Origin: JAFNAG01 sp963824985
GTDB taxonomy: Bacteria > Acidobacteriota > UBA6911
NCBI GenBank assembly: GCA_963824985.1
Contig: CAWGRQ010000036.1
Coordinates: forward strand, 248,001-312,000
Length of the DNA: 64,000 nt
Direction: 5' to 3'
Position numbers and translations under genes: made by a program. Under the pieces are notes generated by a model. It worked only from the letters and a program-made list of their open reading frames with translations, did no database searches and was not told the origin of the DNA. Below, piece by piece: positions 27,282 to 36,634 of this stretch. Position 1 is the first letter of the stretch. Every line of letters begins with the position of its first letter.

Positions 27282-28598
27282 TCAGTCGTAATACTCCAGC
27301 CCCAGATGAGTGATCTGCTCTTCTCCGCGCAGGTAGCGCAGGGTGTTTTTCAGTTTCATCTGCTGGATAAACAGATCGTGCTCCGGATAGAGCTCCGGAG
27401 CGCACATCGGGCTCTTAAAGTAAAACGAAAGCCACTCCTGAATTCCTTTCATACCGCAACGCTGGGCGAGATCCAGGAAAAGCACCAGGTCGAGCACCAG
27501 AGGCGCCGCCAGGATTGAATCCCGGCAGAGAAAATCGACCTTGATCTGCATCGGATAGCCGAGCCAGCCGAAGATGTCGATATTGTCCCAGCCCTCCTTG
27601 TTGTCCCCGCGCGGCGGATAGTAGTTGATGCGCACGCAGTGGGTGAATTTGGAGTACAGGTCGGGATAGACATCGGGTTGGAGGATTCGGGACAGCACGG
27701 AGAGCTTGCTCTCTTCCTTGGTCTTGAAAGATTCCGGATCATCGAGAACCTCGCCGTCGCGGTTCCCCAGGATGTTGGTTGAGAACCAGCCGTTCAGCCC
27801 GAGGAGACGCGATTTCAGGCCCGGAGCCAGGATCGTCTTCATCAGCGTCTGGCCGGTCTTGAAGTCCTTGCCGCAGATCGGCACGCTGTGGTCGTTGGCA
27901 AGCCGGATCAGAGCCGGGATATCCGCACTCAGGTTGGGCGCGCCGTTGGCATAGGGAATGCCGGCCTTGATCGCGGCATAGGCATAAATCATGCTGGGCG
28001 CGATGCTCGGATCATTCTTCAGCATTCCCTTTTCAAAGCTGGCAATCGTCTGGTGAACCGGTTTCTGCCTCAGGAAGATCTCGGTGCTTCCGCACCAGAC
28101 CATGACGACTCGATCCAGACGCTGCTTCTTCTTGAAGTTCAGGATGTCTTCCAGGATCATTTCTGCAAGCACCATTTTGTTCGGCGCCTTCTTAACATTG
28201 GGTCCGTCCAGGCGTTTTACATAATTCCGGTCAAAAGCGGCCGGCCAGGGACGGATTTTCTTGAGTTGCGGCTTGATGGCATCGAGCAGCGTACGCTCCA
28301 GCACGCCGGCATTAACCGCGGACTGGTACACGTCGTCGGTATAAATGTCCCATCCTCCGAATACCAGATCCTTGAGCGGCGTGAGCGGAACGAAATCCTT
28401 GACCGCGGGAACCCTGTGCTCCGTGCGCTTCCCGAGGCGGATCGTGCCCATCTGCGTGAGCGAGCCGATTGGTTTGGCCAATCCTTTACGGATGGCTTCC
28501 ACGCCGGCAATGAAAGTGGAGCTGACGGCACCCAATCCGGGCGTGACGACCCCCAGCTTGCCCCGCATGGGCTCGATTTTGATTCCCTTTGAGATCAT
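27282..28598 (-). CDS. inositol-3-phosphate synthase
   Basis: Converts glucose-6-phosphate to inositol-3-phosphate using NAD+. The N-terminal Rossmann motif (LGVVTPGLGAVSSTFIAGVE) and conserved Ino1 blocks are visible: LVFGGWDIYTDDVYQSA, VVMVWCGSTEIF, ICGKDFKTGQTLMKTILAPG, LGNRDGEVLDDPESFKTKE and FGWLGYPMQIKVDFLCRDS. 438 aa fits the bacterial form. The gene lies at the 3' end of the run containing pssA and psd, so the product could feed inositol phospholipids, but no inositol monophosphatase or PI synthase is in the window. Confidence 0.92.
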   Translation of the reverse strand: MISKGIKIEPMRGKLGVVTPGLGAVSSTFIAGVEAIRKGLAKPIGSLTQMGTIRLGKRTEHRVPAVKDFVPLTPLKDLVFGGWDIYTDDVYQSAVNAGVLERTLLDAIKPQLKKIRPWPAAFDRNYVKRLDGPNVKKAPNKMVLAEMILEDILNFKKKQRLDRVVMVWCGSTEIFLRQKPVHQTIASFEKGMLKNDPSIAPSMIYAYAAIKAGIPYANGAPNLSADIPALIRLANDHSVPICGKDFKTGQTLMKTILAPGLKSRLLGLNGWFSTNILGNRDGEVLDDPESFKTKEESKLSVLSRILQPDVYPDLYSKFTHCVRINYYPPRGDNKEGWDNIDIFGWLGYPMQIKVDFLCRDSILAAPLVLDLVLFLDLAQRCGMKGIQEWLSFYFKSPMCAPELYPEHDLFIQQMKLKNTLRYLRGEEQITHLGLEYYD

Positions 28599-28657
28599 GT
28601 TTAAGTTCCTCGACTGGGACCGCGCTAGAGGTGCGCAATCCGGGTTTCTGATGTGAA

Positions 28658-30745
28658 TTAACCAGCTCGTTCAATAACCATTTGCGAAATATCGCCCAGC
28701 GTAAGAAACAACCGGGCCAGCTGCCGGAGAAGGGCAAGACGATTCCGGCGCAACACCGGATCTTCCGCCATCACCAACACTTTGAGGAAAAAGTCGTCGA
28801 CCACGGCGCGCAACGAAGCCATAAGCCGCAGACTTTCGCCATATTCATGGGCCTGGCGTGCTGCCTCAATCTCGGGGTAGACCTGTTGGTACCGTTCCCA
28901 CAGGGCGAGTTCCGCGGCATCGCTCATGAGTGATGGATCCGGCGCATCCTCAGGCGCCTCGGACTGGGCCAGAATGTTCACGACTCTCTTGAAATTTGAC
29001 GCCAGAGCCTGGAAATCCGGCTCCTGGCGCCTTTCCTGCAATGCGCGCACACGCTCCAGGGTGTCCACCGGATGATCGCATCCCACAGCCATCGCTGCAT
29101 TGATGCAGTCGTAAGAGTATCCCCTCTCTTCAAACAGGAAACGCAGGCGCCCGGCGAAGAAATTCTGGAGCGCGGCCAGCGTCTCCTCCGGCACCGGCCC
29201 AAGCGACTCCAGGCTCCAGGCCGCCAGTTGACGCAGCGAAGCATCTAGTCGATGGTCGATCAGAATTTTCAGGATGCCGTTTCCCTGCCGGCGCACGGCC
29301 AGAGGATCCTTTGATCCGGAGGGGACCAGGCCCGCGGCAAAGCAGCCCCCCACCGTATCCAGCCGATCCGCGATGGAGCAGAGCGCCCCGGCCAGGGTCG
29401 AAGGAGACGCTGAGTTCGAAGTTTTGGGCTGATATTGTTCATAAACGGCCCGCCAGATCGTCTCGGGATAACCTTCTGCGCGCGCGTACAGCCCGCCGAC
29501 GACACCCTGAAGGTCGGTGAATTCCTTTACCATTTCCGTGACCAGATCACATTTGAGCAGGTGCGCCGCCGTCTCCAGATTCTGTGGCTCGTTCGTGCAC
29601 CCGGCCATGGCCGCGAGCTTGGGTACGAGGGCCGCAATGCGCCGCGTCTTGTCAAGATAGGAGCCCAGTTTCTGCTGGAACAGCACGTTTTGTAAAGATG
29701 CTTCACGCTCTGCCAACCTGATCTTACGGTCGCTATTCCAGAAAAATTCGGCATCCGCAAAGCGCGCCCGCAACACCCGGGCATGGCCTTCGCGGATCCT
29801 GCCGGCTGGATCGGCCGGCACATTCACGACGGCGAGGAAAGCGGGCAGCAGGCGGCCGTCGGGGTCGACTACGGAAAAGTACTTCTGGTGCTCCCTCATG
29901 ACGGTTACCAGGATCTCCTCGGGAAGCCCGAGGAAACGAGGCTCGAAAGCGCCGCAAATGACGGAAGGATTTTCATGGAGGTTGATTACCGTAGCCAGAA
30001 GATTTTCGTCCGCGAGAACTTGTCCGCCGGCGTTTTTTGCGGCTCGACTCAGCCCGGCGCGGATGATCTCCTCCCGTTCCTTCGGATCGACGACGACGCC
30101 GTTCTCGCGCAGGGAATCCCGCAGGGACGCCAACCCGGCGACCGCAATCCGGCGCCTGCCCGTAAACCGATGGCCCGAGGTGTACCGCGAAGAGACGACA
30201 TCGGCGATTGCGAAGCGCACTACCCGCCCGGCAAACAGCGCCAGCACCCAGCGCAGCGGCCGGGCGAAACGGAACTTATCCGCGGTCCAGATCATCGTTT
30301 TCGGAAACTCGATTCCCGAGATGGCCTCGGGAATTATGCGCCGCAATACCTGTGCGGTCCGTTCCCCCTTTTGCCGGCGATCCACGCAGAGATACTCGCC
30401 CTTCGGGGTGGTCACGAAACTGATTCCTGAAATCGGAACACCGTTCTTCTCGGCAAAGGCGATCGCAGCCCGGGTCGGATTGCCATCCGCATCAAACGCC
30501 ACCCGGCGCGGGGGTCCCATGATCGTTTCCAGGCGGTCGTCCTGGCGTATCGGGATCTCTCCCAGACCGACAATCATGCGCCGCGGTGTATACCATTTGG
30601 CCAGTACCGAGGACCCCAACCGCTGCGCCTTCAGGCCTTCGATCAGGTTCCGAGCCAACTGATCCGTGGCTTCGGTCAGCATGGCCGCAGGGATCTCTTC
30701 CACACCGATTTCGACTACCAATTCGGCATTCTTCATAGCGGGCAT
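28658..30745 (-). CDS. glyS: glycyl-tRNA synthetase beta subunit
   Basis: Beta chain of the alpha2-beta2 glycyl-tRNA synthetase. It starts NAELVVEIGVEEIPAAMLTE and contains LGLPEEILVTVMREHQKYF, EFTDLQGVVGGLYARAEGYP and the ADRLDTVGGCFAAGLVPSGSKDP block of the HD-like core, with a DALR-type anticodon-binding C-terminus. 695 aa is normal. The frame is open further upstream (to 30874) but overlaps glyQ there; ATG 30745 leaves a nine-base gap after glyQ and ATG 30736 is an alternative. Confidence 0.95.
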   Translation of the reverse strand: MPAMKNAELVVEIGVEEIPAAMLTEATDQLARNLIEGLKAQRLGSSVLAKWYTPRRMIVGLGEIPIRQDDRLETIMGPPRRVAFDADGNPTRAAIAFAEKNGVPISGISFVTTPKGEYLCVDRRQKGERTAQVLRRIIPEAISGIEFPKTMIWTADKFRFARPLRWVLALFAGRVVRFAIADVVSSRYTSGHRFTGRRRIAVAGLASLRDSLRENGVVVDPKEREEIIRAGLSRAAKNAGGQVLADENLLATVINLHENPSVICGAFEPRFLGLPEEILVTVMREHQKYFSVVDPDGRLLPAFLAVVNVPADPAGRIREGHARVLRARFADAEFFWNSDRKIRLAEREASLQNVLFQQKLGSYLDKTRRIAALVPKLAAMAGCTNEPQNLETAAHLLKCDLVTEMVKEFTDLQGVVGGLYARAEGYPETIWRAVYEQYQPKTSNSASPSTLAGALCSIADRLDTVGGCFAAGLVPSGSKDPLAVRRQGNGILKILIDHRLDASLRQLAAWSLESLGPVPEETLAALQNFFAGRLRFLFEERGYSYDCINAAMAVGCDHPVDTLERVRALQERRQEPDFQALASNFKRVVNILAQSEAPEDAPDPSLMSDAAELALWERYQQVYPEIEAARQAHEYGESLRLMASLRAVVDDFFLKVLVMAEDPVLRRNRLALLRQLARLFLTLGDISQMVIERAG

Positions 30746-30755
30746 CTCAGGATCA

Positions 30756-31664
30756 TCAGGCCAGGTCGGATCCTGCTCCGGCATCCGTTTTGGGGAGCAA
30801 CGGAAACTCCTGCCGCTGCCGGCTCTCGACATAAAGCCGCGCCACCTCGCAGGCAAGCTGTCGCACCCGGGCAATCATCCCGACCCGCTCCGTGACGCTG
30901 ATCGCTCCCCGGGCATCCAGCAGGTTGAACGTATGAGAGCACTTCAGGCAGTAATCGTAGGCGGGCAGCACCAGATCCAGGCCCAGAAGCCGGGTGCATT
31001 CCTCTTCATATTGCCGGAACAGGTCGAAGAGCATGGGGACGTCTGCGGCCTCGAAATTGTAGCGAGAGAATTCGACCTCCTCCCGGTGGCGCACATCCCG
31101 ATAGGTCAGACCATCCGTCCAAACCAGATCGTAAATACTGTCGACGCCGGCAATGAAGGTCGCGATCCGTTCGAGTCCGTAGGTGATTTCACAACTGATT
31201 GGATCAAGGTCCATCCCGCCGGCCTGCTGAAAATAGGTAAACTGGGTGATTTCCAGCCCATCGAGCAGGACCTGCCAGCCTATGCCCCAGGCTCCCAACG
31301 TCGGAGATTCCCAGTTGTCTTCTTCGAAGCGCAGATCGTGCCCCCGCAGGTCGATCCCCAGCGCCTGAAGGCTCTTCAGGTAAAGATCCTGCGAATCACG
31401 GGGCGCGGGTTTCAGAATCACCTGGTACTGGTGATGCTTCTGCACCCGATTCGGATTATCGCCATATCGCCCGTCCGTCGGCCGGCGGGACGGCATAACA
31501 TAGGCCACCCGATAAGGCTCCGGCCCCAGCACCCGCAGAAACGTTTCCGGCGCCATTGTGCCGGCTCCGACTTCCAGATCGTAGGGCTGTTGGAGGACGC
31601 AGCCCTGTCGATCCCAGTACTGTTGGAGCGTTAATATGATCTGCTGAAAATTCCTCTGTTGCAT
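30756..31664 (-). CDS. glyQ: glycyl-tRNA synthetase alpha subunit
   Basis: Catalytic class II alpha chain. The family block begins NFQQIILTLQQYWDRQGCV. Others visible are LQQPYDLEVGAGTMAPETFL, WGIGWQVLLDGLEITQFTYF and LERIATFIAGVDSIYDLVW. 302 aa from ATG 31664. An upstream ATG at 31733 would overlap recO and is not supported by homology. glyQ and glyS adjacent in this order is the usual heterotetrameric arrangement. Confidence 0.96.
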   Translation of the reverse strand: MQQRNFQQIILTLQQYWDRQGCVLQQPYDLEVGAGTMAPETFLRVLGPEPYRVAYVMPSRRPTDGRYGDNPNRVQKHHQYQVILKPAPRDSQDLYLKSLQALGIDLRGHDLRFEEDNWESPTLGAWGIGWQVLLDGLEITQFTYFQQAGGMDLDPISCEITYGLERIATFIAGVDSIYDLVWTDGLTYRDVRHREEVEFSRYNFEAADVPMLFDLFRQYEEECTRLLGLDLVLPAYDYCLKCSHTFNLLDARGAISVTERVGMIARVRQLACEVARLYVESRQRQEFPLLPKTDAGAGSDLA

Positions 31665-31669
31665 AGAAC

Positions 31670-32422
31670 CTAGCCGTTGCGCAGCATCTCTCGAAGGGTA
31701 AGGTAAGACTTGAGCCTTTTCTCCAGATGCCATTCGATCAACCTCTGAGCCAATCGCTCCAGGTCACGAGCCGCGGGTCCCGGCTGCGGAGAAGACGCGA
31801 ATTGCACAGGAGAAAGCACCAATATCTGGTGCAGCAGGCGGACGGCATCGGGGTCCATTCTTATACCTCGATTTTCCGCGCAGGCCTGACAACGAACCTG
31901 GCCGGCTTCCAGCCATGCATAAAACCCAACATCTTTAACACATTTGCCGCAGGCCGGGCAATAGTCATAATCAGGCAGCCAGCCGTTCAATTTGAGAGAC
32001 CAGATCTCAAAATAGCGAAGCAATGCCATGCTTACTCCCGCGCGCTCTCCGGCATCGAGTACGGATAGTAGCAGCCGGAACAGGAGCGGACTGGAATAGT
32101 TTTCCGACGCCAGTTCCTGGGTCAGTTCCGCAAGATAGCAGAAACCATAAAGGCGGTCCAAAGTCGGATTTCGGCCGAGATAGGAGTGAACGATTTCGCA
32201 ATTCCAGACGCGTGCCAGATCCGCGCCTTCCTTGAGGTGGTATTCCAGACGAACATGGGTAAGAAGCTCCAGGCAGCCTCCCAGGCGGCTGCGCGGTTTT
32301 TTAACCCCGGAGGCGGTGGCGCGCAGTGTGCCCTGTTCGCGCGTAAGAAAGACAACGATGCGGTCCGCTTCCGCAAGTGAATATTGCCGCAGGACAATCG
32401 CTTCGGCATCAAGGATGGGCAT
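31670..32422 (-). CDS. recO: RecO, DNA repair protein
   Basis: Loads RecA on SSB-coated DNA with RecR. The N-terminal OB-fold starts AEAIVLRQYSLAEADRIVVF. The helical domain is followed by a zinc finger (CPACGKC ... CQAC, residues about 150-180), and a helical C-terminus ends LKSYLTLREML. 250 aa is normal. Five bases separate it from glyQ. Confidence 0.9.
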   Translation of the reverse strand: MPILDAEAIVLRQYSLAEADRIVVFLTREQGTLRATASGVKKPRSRLGGCLELLTHVRLEYHLKEGADLARVWNCEIVHSYLGRNPTLDRLYGFCYLAELTQELASENYSSPLLFRLLLSVLDAGERAGVSMALLRYFEIWSLKLNGWLPDYDYCPACGKCVKDVGFYAWLEAGQVRCQACAENRGIRMDPDAVRLLHQILVLSPVQFASSPQPGPAARDLERLAQRLIEWHLEKRLKSYLTLREMLRNG

Positions 32423-32431
32423 GGAAGATTC

Positions 32432-33223
32432 TTACGTTTCCTTCTTCGATCCCGGCCCGCCGCCTTCCGCACCGCTTCGCCTCCGGTGCTGGACGGCGTG
32501 GGCGAGCCTGGTGAGCGGCCCCGACAGCGAATATCCGCAACCCAAAAGCAGCAGCGTCCAGCGGGAATAGTTGTAGATCAGCGCCACCAGCAGCGCGATG
32601 ATGAGAATCGTAAAATGCGATTTCCTGCCCAGAGTGAGATTCTTGAGGCTGTTGTATTTGATCGTGCTGATCATCAAATACGCCAGCGCAAAAACGACCG
32701 CCACCAGGATCCCCGCCCCGATCGCGCCGGGGGGCTGGACGAAGAAATGGACAATGGCGGCGATGGTTCCACCGCCGGCAGGGATCGGCATACCCACAAA
32801 GTGCTTGAAGTGGCCGGCCTGGACATTGAAACGCGCCAACCTCATCGCGCCGCAGATGGTAAAAGTGAACGCCGCAATCCAGCCGAGCCGGAAATCCACA
32901 TTCGAAAGCGCCCACAAAAACGCGAGGATCGAGGGGGCGATGCCGAAAGAAATAACGTCGGCCAGGGAATCGAGCTGCACCCCAAACCCGGTTTCCGAGT
33001 TGGTGAGGCGGGCGATCTTGCCGTCGAGAGCATCAAGAACGATGGCGATGCCGATCGCCTGCGCCGCCCGGTCGTAGTCGCCGCGCATGGTGGCGATAAT
33101 CGCGTAATACCCGCAGAAAATATTGCCCACCGTGAACAGGCTGGGCAAAATGAAGACCGTGCGCCCCAGATGGCGCCTGCGCCGCGGCAGATCGTCTTCA
33201 GGCTCCTGCACTTGCACATCCAT
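32432..33223 (-). CDS. pssA: CDP-diacylglycerol-serine O-phosphatidyltransferase
   Basis: Makes phosphatidylserine from CDP-diacylglycerol and serine. The CDP-alcohol phosphotransferase motif D-x2-D-G-x2-A-R-x8-G-x3-D-x3-D is complete (DALDGKIARLTNSETGFG then QLDSLAD, residues about 62-88). Several membrane helices follow. The Arg/Pro-rich cytoplasmic N-terminus (RRRRH) and 263-aa length fit the membrane-integrated type II enzyme. Its start directly follows the psd stop; the two enzymes act in consecutive steps to phosphatidylethanolamine. Confidence 0.93.
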   Translation of the reverse strand: MDVQVQEPEDDLPRRRRHLGRTVFILPSLFTVGNIFCGYYAIIATMRGDYDRAAQAIGIAIVLDALDGKIARLTNSETGFGVQLDSLADVISFGIAPSILAFLWALSNVDFRLGWIAAFTFTICGAMRLARFNVQAGHFKHFVGMPIPAGGGTIAAIVHFFVQPPGAIGAGILVAVVFALAYLMISTIKYNSLKNLTLGRKSHFTILIIALLVALIYNYSRWTLLLLGCGYSLSGPLTRLAHAVQHRRRSGAEGGGPGSKKET

Positions 33224-33865
33224 TCAGAGAACCTCTCCAATCACCGAACTTCCGCCCCTGACCCGATCTCCAACCTTGACCAGGATCCTGACTTCCCTGG
33301 GCAGCAGAACATCGACGCGGGATCCGAAACGGATCAAGCCGAAAAGTTCCCCCCGCGCCAGAGACTCTCCCTGCCGCCTCCAGCATATCACTCTCCGCGC
33401 GATCAGACCGGCGATCTGCTTCACAATAATCCGCACCCGCAGGCCACGGATGGTCAGGACGTTCTGTTCGTTGATCCGGGACGCCTCATCGTCACAGGCG
33501 ACCTTGAATCGTCCGCGTTTGTATTCAAACTTTTCCAGTTCGCCGCAAATCGGCGCCCGATTGACGTGCACATTGAAGATGTTGAGAAAAATGCTGACGC
33601 TCTGCCCTCCCGGCATTTCGTCGCTCCCCTCCGGCAGGGAGGCCACGCGCACTACCTTGCCATCCGCAGGCGAGACCACAAAATGCTCGCCGGCCGGAAT
33701 TTCACGGACAGGATTGCGGAAGAAATAGGCGACAAAGGCGGCCAGCACCAGCAGAAAAACCACCGCCACCCAAAGCCCGGGGGACGAAAACCCCACAGCG
33801 AGAAATCCGCAGGTTATGGCGACCGCCGCAAGAGGAATTAAGAATCGATAGGCATCCCTGATCAT
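33224..33865 (-). CDS. psd: phosphatidylserine decarboxylase
   Basis: Decarboxylates phosphatidylserine to phosphatidylethanolamine with a pyruvoyl group made by self-cleavage. The protein has an N-terminal membrane region (about residues 8-45) followed by RNPVREIPAGEHFVVSPADG and IFLNIFNVHVNRAP. The cleavage site is in IRFGSRVDVLLP (Gly-Ser), the GS-type motif of short soluble-domain enzymes. 213 aa from ATG 33865. The frame extends to a TTG at 33928, but the hydrophobic start favours the internal ATG. It belongs to the short archaeal/Psd-B-like group. Confidence 0.9.
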   Translation of the reverse strand: MIRDAYRFLIPLAAVAITCGFLAVGFSSPGLWVAVVFLLVLAAFVAYFFRNPVREIPAGEHFVVSPADGKVVRVASLPEGSDEMPGGQSVSIFLNIFNVHVNRAPICGELEKFEYKRGRFKVACDDEASRINEQNVLTIRGLRVRIIVKQIAGLIARRVICWRRQGESLARGELFGLIRFGSRVDVLLPREVRILVKVGDRVRGGSSVIGEVL

Positions 33866-33967
33866 GGTGCGCGAAAGAGTCCGATTGCAGGCCCGTATTT
33901 CCCTCCCCGCCCGTGCCACGATCGGCAAACAGGCGTCGAGGCACCCCCGAAACCACAGGCCGAAGGG

Positions 33968-34213
33968 TCAGGAACCGGTCTCCAGGTCCTTTCTGTATTT
34001 TTGCACGATGGAGTACATCTGGTCTTTCAGCAGCAGTTTCTTTTTTTTAAGTGTGATCTCCTGAATTCGCTCTTCTTCGTTAAGATAATGCCGCCGGCTC
34101 AGCTCTTCCAGTTGCAGATCATAGGACTGGTGTTCAACAGCCAGACGTTTGAACTCCTCATCCTTGGTCAGCAACCGTTCGCGAATTTCAGCATCACCAG
34201 TTGGAACGCTCAT
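33968..34213 (-). CDS. DUF465 small coiled-coil protein
   Basis: An 81-aa helical protein of the DUF465 (YdcH-like) family. The characteristic segment is visible as HQSYDLQLEELSRRHYLNEE then IQEITLKKKKLLLKDQMYSI. Function is unknown in the family. Start at ATG 34213 is preceded by a strong TAAGGAGGG; the upstream extension of the frame is not used. It lies between ddl and psd on the same strand. Confidence 0.85.
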   Translation of the reverse strand: MSVPTGDAEIRERLLTKDEEFKRLAVEHQSYDLQLEELSRRHYLNEEERIQEITLKKKKLLLKDQMYSIVQKYRKDLETGS

Positions 34214-34298
34214 AGCGTATTCCCTCCTTATATTCTCATGGCCGAGTCGCCAGGTTTGCACATCCTAAAATCGCTGCCGAATGTTTACAAGATCACTT

Positions 34299-35432
34299 CT
34301 ACCCGCCGGGTTGGTGGATCTGGGCTTCCGCGTAGGCCGCGCGCTCCCGAAATCGTTCCTGGCCCAAACGCACCAGGCGCCGAATCAGGTCGCCGAACGG
34401 CACGCCGCTCGCACCCCACAATTTGGGATACATGCTGATTGAAGTAAAGCCGGGCATGGTATTGATTTCGTTCAACCAGACGTCTCCCGTATGCCGATCG
34501 AGGAAGAAGTCGACCCGCGCCAGTCCGGAGCCATCGATGGCCCGGAAGGCGCGCAATGACACCTCGCGGACTTTTGCCGCCGTCTCCTCGTCGATATCGG
34601 CCGGAATCATGGTTCGGCTGGCGGCATTGACATACTTGGCGTCGTAATCATAAAACTCGCAGGCGGGTATGATTTCACCGACCACGGAAGCCTGAGGCTG
34701 GTCGTTTCCGAGTACTGCGCACTCCAGCTCCCGGGCGTCAATCCCCTTCTCAATCAGGATTTTGCGGTCGAATCTCGCCGATTCAAGGACCGCGCGGTCG
34801 AACTCCTCGGCGTTGTGGATCTTGACCACACCAACCGATGAGCCAAGATTAGCCGGTTTGGAAAAAACCGGGTAGCCGAACTGCGCCTCCAATTCGCGTC
34901 GAATTGCTTCCAGCCCGGCCTCCAGCTCCTGCCTGTGCACGGTCCGGTAGGGAGCGATCGGAAGCGCCGCCTGGGCGAAGATGCGTTTCATTATGTCTTT
35001 GTCCATGCCGATCGCAGAGGCAAGCACGCCACACCCGACGTACGGGAGACCGACGATTTCCATCAAACCCTGGATCGTCCCGTCTTCCCCATAGGGGCCG
35101 TGCAACAATGGAAAGATGATTTCCGGATCCCGGCCCCCTCGGCCGCGGTCGGCAGACAGGCCGCCGCCCAGCGGACCTTCTCCATCGGGTCCGGTTTCGT
35201 GGAGTTTCACCCGCCCCAGGAGGTCAGCCGGGAGCATCACGCGGAGCTCTTCCCCGGTAGCGATCCTCCCGCTCCTCGTAATCCCGATCGCCGTCACTTC
35301 GAACTCTTCCATGTCAAGCGCCCTGATCATTGAGCCGGCCGAAGAGACGGAAACTTCGTGCTCGCCGGACCTGCCTCCAAATAAAATTCCGAGGCGGATC
35401 CTCTCCCTAGCTTTTGTCTTGTCCGTTGCCAT
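34299..35432 (-). CDS. ddl: D-alanine-D-alanine ligase
   Basis: ATP-grasp enzyme that makes the D-Ala-D-Ala end of the peptidoglycan stem. Blocks in order: ILFGGRSGEHEVSVSSA (substrate binding), FPLLHGPYGEDGTIQGLMEI, VFSKPANLGSSVGVVKI, and the Mg-binding RVDFFLDRHTGDVWLNEINT with PGFTSISMYPKLW. 377 aa. Two starts, GTG 35438 and ATG 35432, both overlap the end of phoH by 26-32 bases; ATG is chosen. Confidence 0.95.
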   Translation of the reverse strand: MATDKTKARERIRLGILFGGRSGEHEVSVSSAGSMIRALDMEEFEVTAIGITRSGRIATGEELRVMLPADLLGRVKLHETGPDGEGPLGGGLSADRGRGGRDPEIIFPLLHGPYGEDGTIQGLMEIVGLPYVGCGVLASAIGMDKDIMKRIFAQAALPIAPYRTVHRQELEAGLEAIRRELEAQFGYPVFSKPANLGSSVGVVKIHNAEEFDRAVLESARFDRKILIEKGIDARELECAVLGNDQPQASVVGEIIPACEFYDYDAKYVNAASRTMIPADIDEETAAKVREVSLRAFRAIDGSGLARVDFFLDRHTGDVWLNEINTMPGFTSISMYPKLWGASGVPFGDLIRRLVRLGQERFRERAAYAEAQIHQPGG

Positions 35433-36387
35433 TATCACTCACTTCGCTCTGCGCATGCTGCTGGTATGCCTTGATGATCAGACGCACCAAATGATGGCGG
35501 ACTACATCACTTTCGTTAAAATAACAGAACGCCAATCCTTCTACATCACTGAGAATATTTCTTGCCTCCACCAAACCCGAATTGCGCCCGAACGGCAGGT
35601 CGATTTGCGTGATATCTCCGGTGATCACGGCCTTGGATTGCAGTCCTATCCTGGTCAAAAACATCTTCATTTGTTCGGAAGTCGTGTTCTGGGCTTCATC
35701 CAGAATGATAAAGGCATCATTGAGGGTCCGGCCGCGCATGAAGGCCAGAGGCGCGATTTCGATTACCCCGGTTTCCATATAGCGCTGGATTTTCTCGGTT
35801 TCCATCAGGATATACAGTGCATCGTATAGCGGGCGCAGATAAGGGTCGATTTTCGCCTCCAGATCCCCGGGGAGGAATCCCAGCTTCTCACCGGCTTCTA
35901 CGGCTGGACGGGTTAGAATGATGCGTGAGACGCTCTTTTCCAAAAGACAGGTCAAGGCCATCGCCACGGCGAGGAAGGTCTTCCCGGTCCCGCCCGGCCC
36001 GATGCCAAACACGATATCATGGCTCCGGATAGCTTCGATATAGCGCCTTTGATTCAGACTTTTGGGAGTGACCTGACGCTTCCCCGCGGAAAGGAGCTGC
36101 ATTTTAGGGAAAAAATCGTGCAATGAGAGCGCGGCGTTTTCCGCGATCTGCTTGAACGCGGATTTCAGGTCGCCGTTGCTGATGTTGTGCCCCTTGTCTA
36201 CCAGGGTCGAGAAGTCGATAAGGATGCGTTCCAGGAGATTGACGCTGTTTTCATCACCGTCGATGGTCAGGGACGAGTCCCGCGCCTGGATGGCTACGCC
36301 GAAAAGATTTTCCAAATATCGGATGTTCTCATCGAGCGGCCCAAACAGCAATTGCAGACTGCGATCCGATAGCAGAACTTTTTTCAT
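35407..36387 (-). CDS. PhoH-like ATPase
   Basis: A PhoH/YbeZ-type protein of 326 aa, linked in many bacteria to ribosome and RNA metabolism. It has a KH-like N-terminal domain (residues about 15-70, LFGVAIQARDSSLTIDG) and a P-loop domain with Walker A GIGPGGTGKT at 128-137, RPAVEAGEKLGFLPGD, and Walker B FIILDEAQNTT. ybeY, its usual partner, is not adjacent. It heads a nine-gene minus-strand run and its stop lies inside the start of ddl. Confidence 0.9.
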   Translation of the reverse strand: MKKVLLSDRSLQLLFGPLDENIRYLENLFGVAIQARDSSLTIDGDENSVNLLERILIDFSTLVDKGHNISNGDLKSAFKQIAENAALSLHDFFPKMQLLSAGKRQVTPKSLNQRRYIEAIRSHDIVFGIGPGGTGKTFLAVAMALTCLLEKSVSRIILTRPAVEAGEKLGFLPGDLEAKIDPYLRPLYDALYILMETEKIQRYMETGVIEIAPLAFMRGRTLNDAFIILDEAQNTTSEQMKMFLTRIGLQSKAVITGDITQIDLPFGRNSGLVEARNILSDVEGLAFCYFNESDVVRHHLVRLIIKAYQQHAQSEVSDNGNGQDKS

Positions 36388-36541
36388 GTAAGGACTGGAA
36401 TAAATTCAGATGCGGGACAGAAACGGGAGAAAGGTTGATTCCGGATCCTCCGGAATATGAGCAGCTGCTCAATTTGCTCTATTCTCATGTGCGTGAATAT
36501 TTTAGGATGCGATTTCCGGCAAGTCAATGCCAAAATACCAT

Positions 36542-36570
36542 TTGACTTTTATCATAACTCATTGTAATTT
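36542..36570 (+). promoter_or_regulatory. candidate rpsT promoter
   Basis: TTGACT at 36542-36547 and TAATTT at 36565-36570 with 17 bases between, in an A+T-rich stretch (36490-36600). The -10 is weak. A second TATAAG at 36592-36597 lacks a -35. The region 36388-36634 is a divergent spacer between phoH and rpsT and should hold promoters for both. Confidence 0.4.
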
Positions 36571-36634
36571 AATGCTTTTTATCGGTTTAAGTATAAGTTT
36601 GCAGTAACCTATGACCTCGGCAGGAGTGGCACGA

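Noticed and set aside
32384..33841. 485-codon plus-strand open frame
   Set aside because: It lies opposite pssA and psd, whose motifs are complete; the product is Arg/His/Pro-rich without domains.
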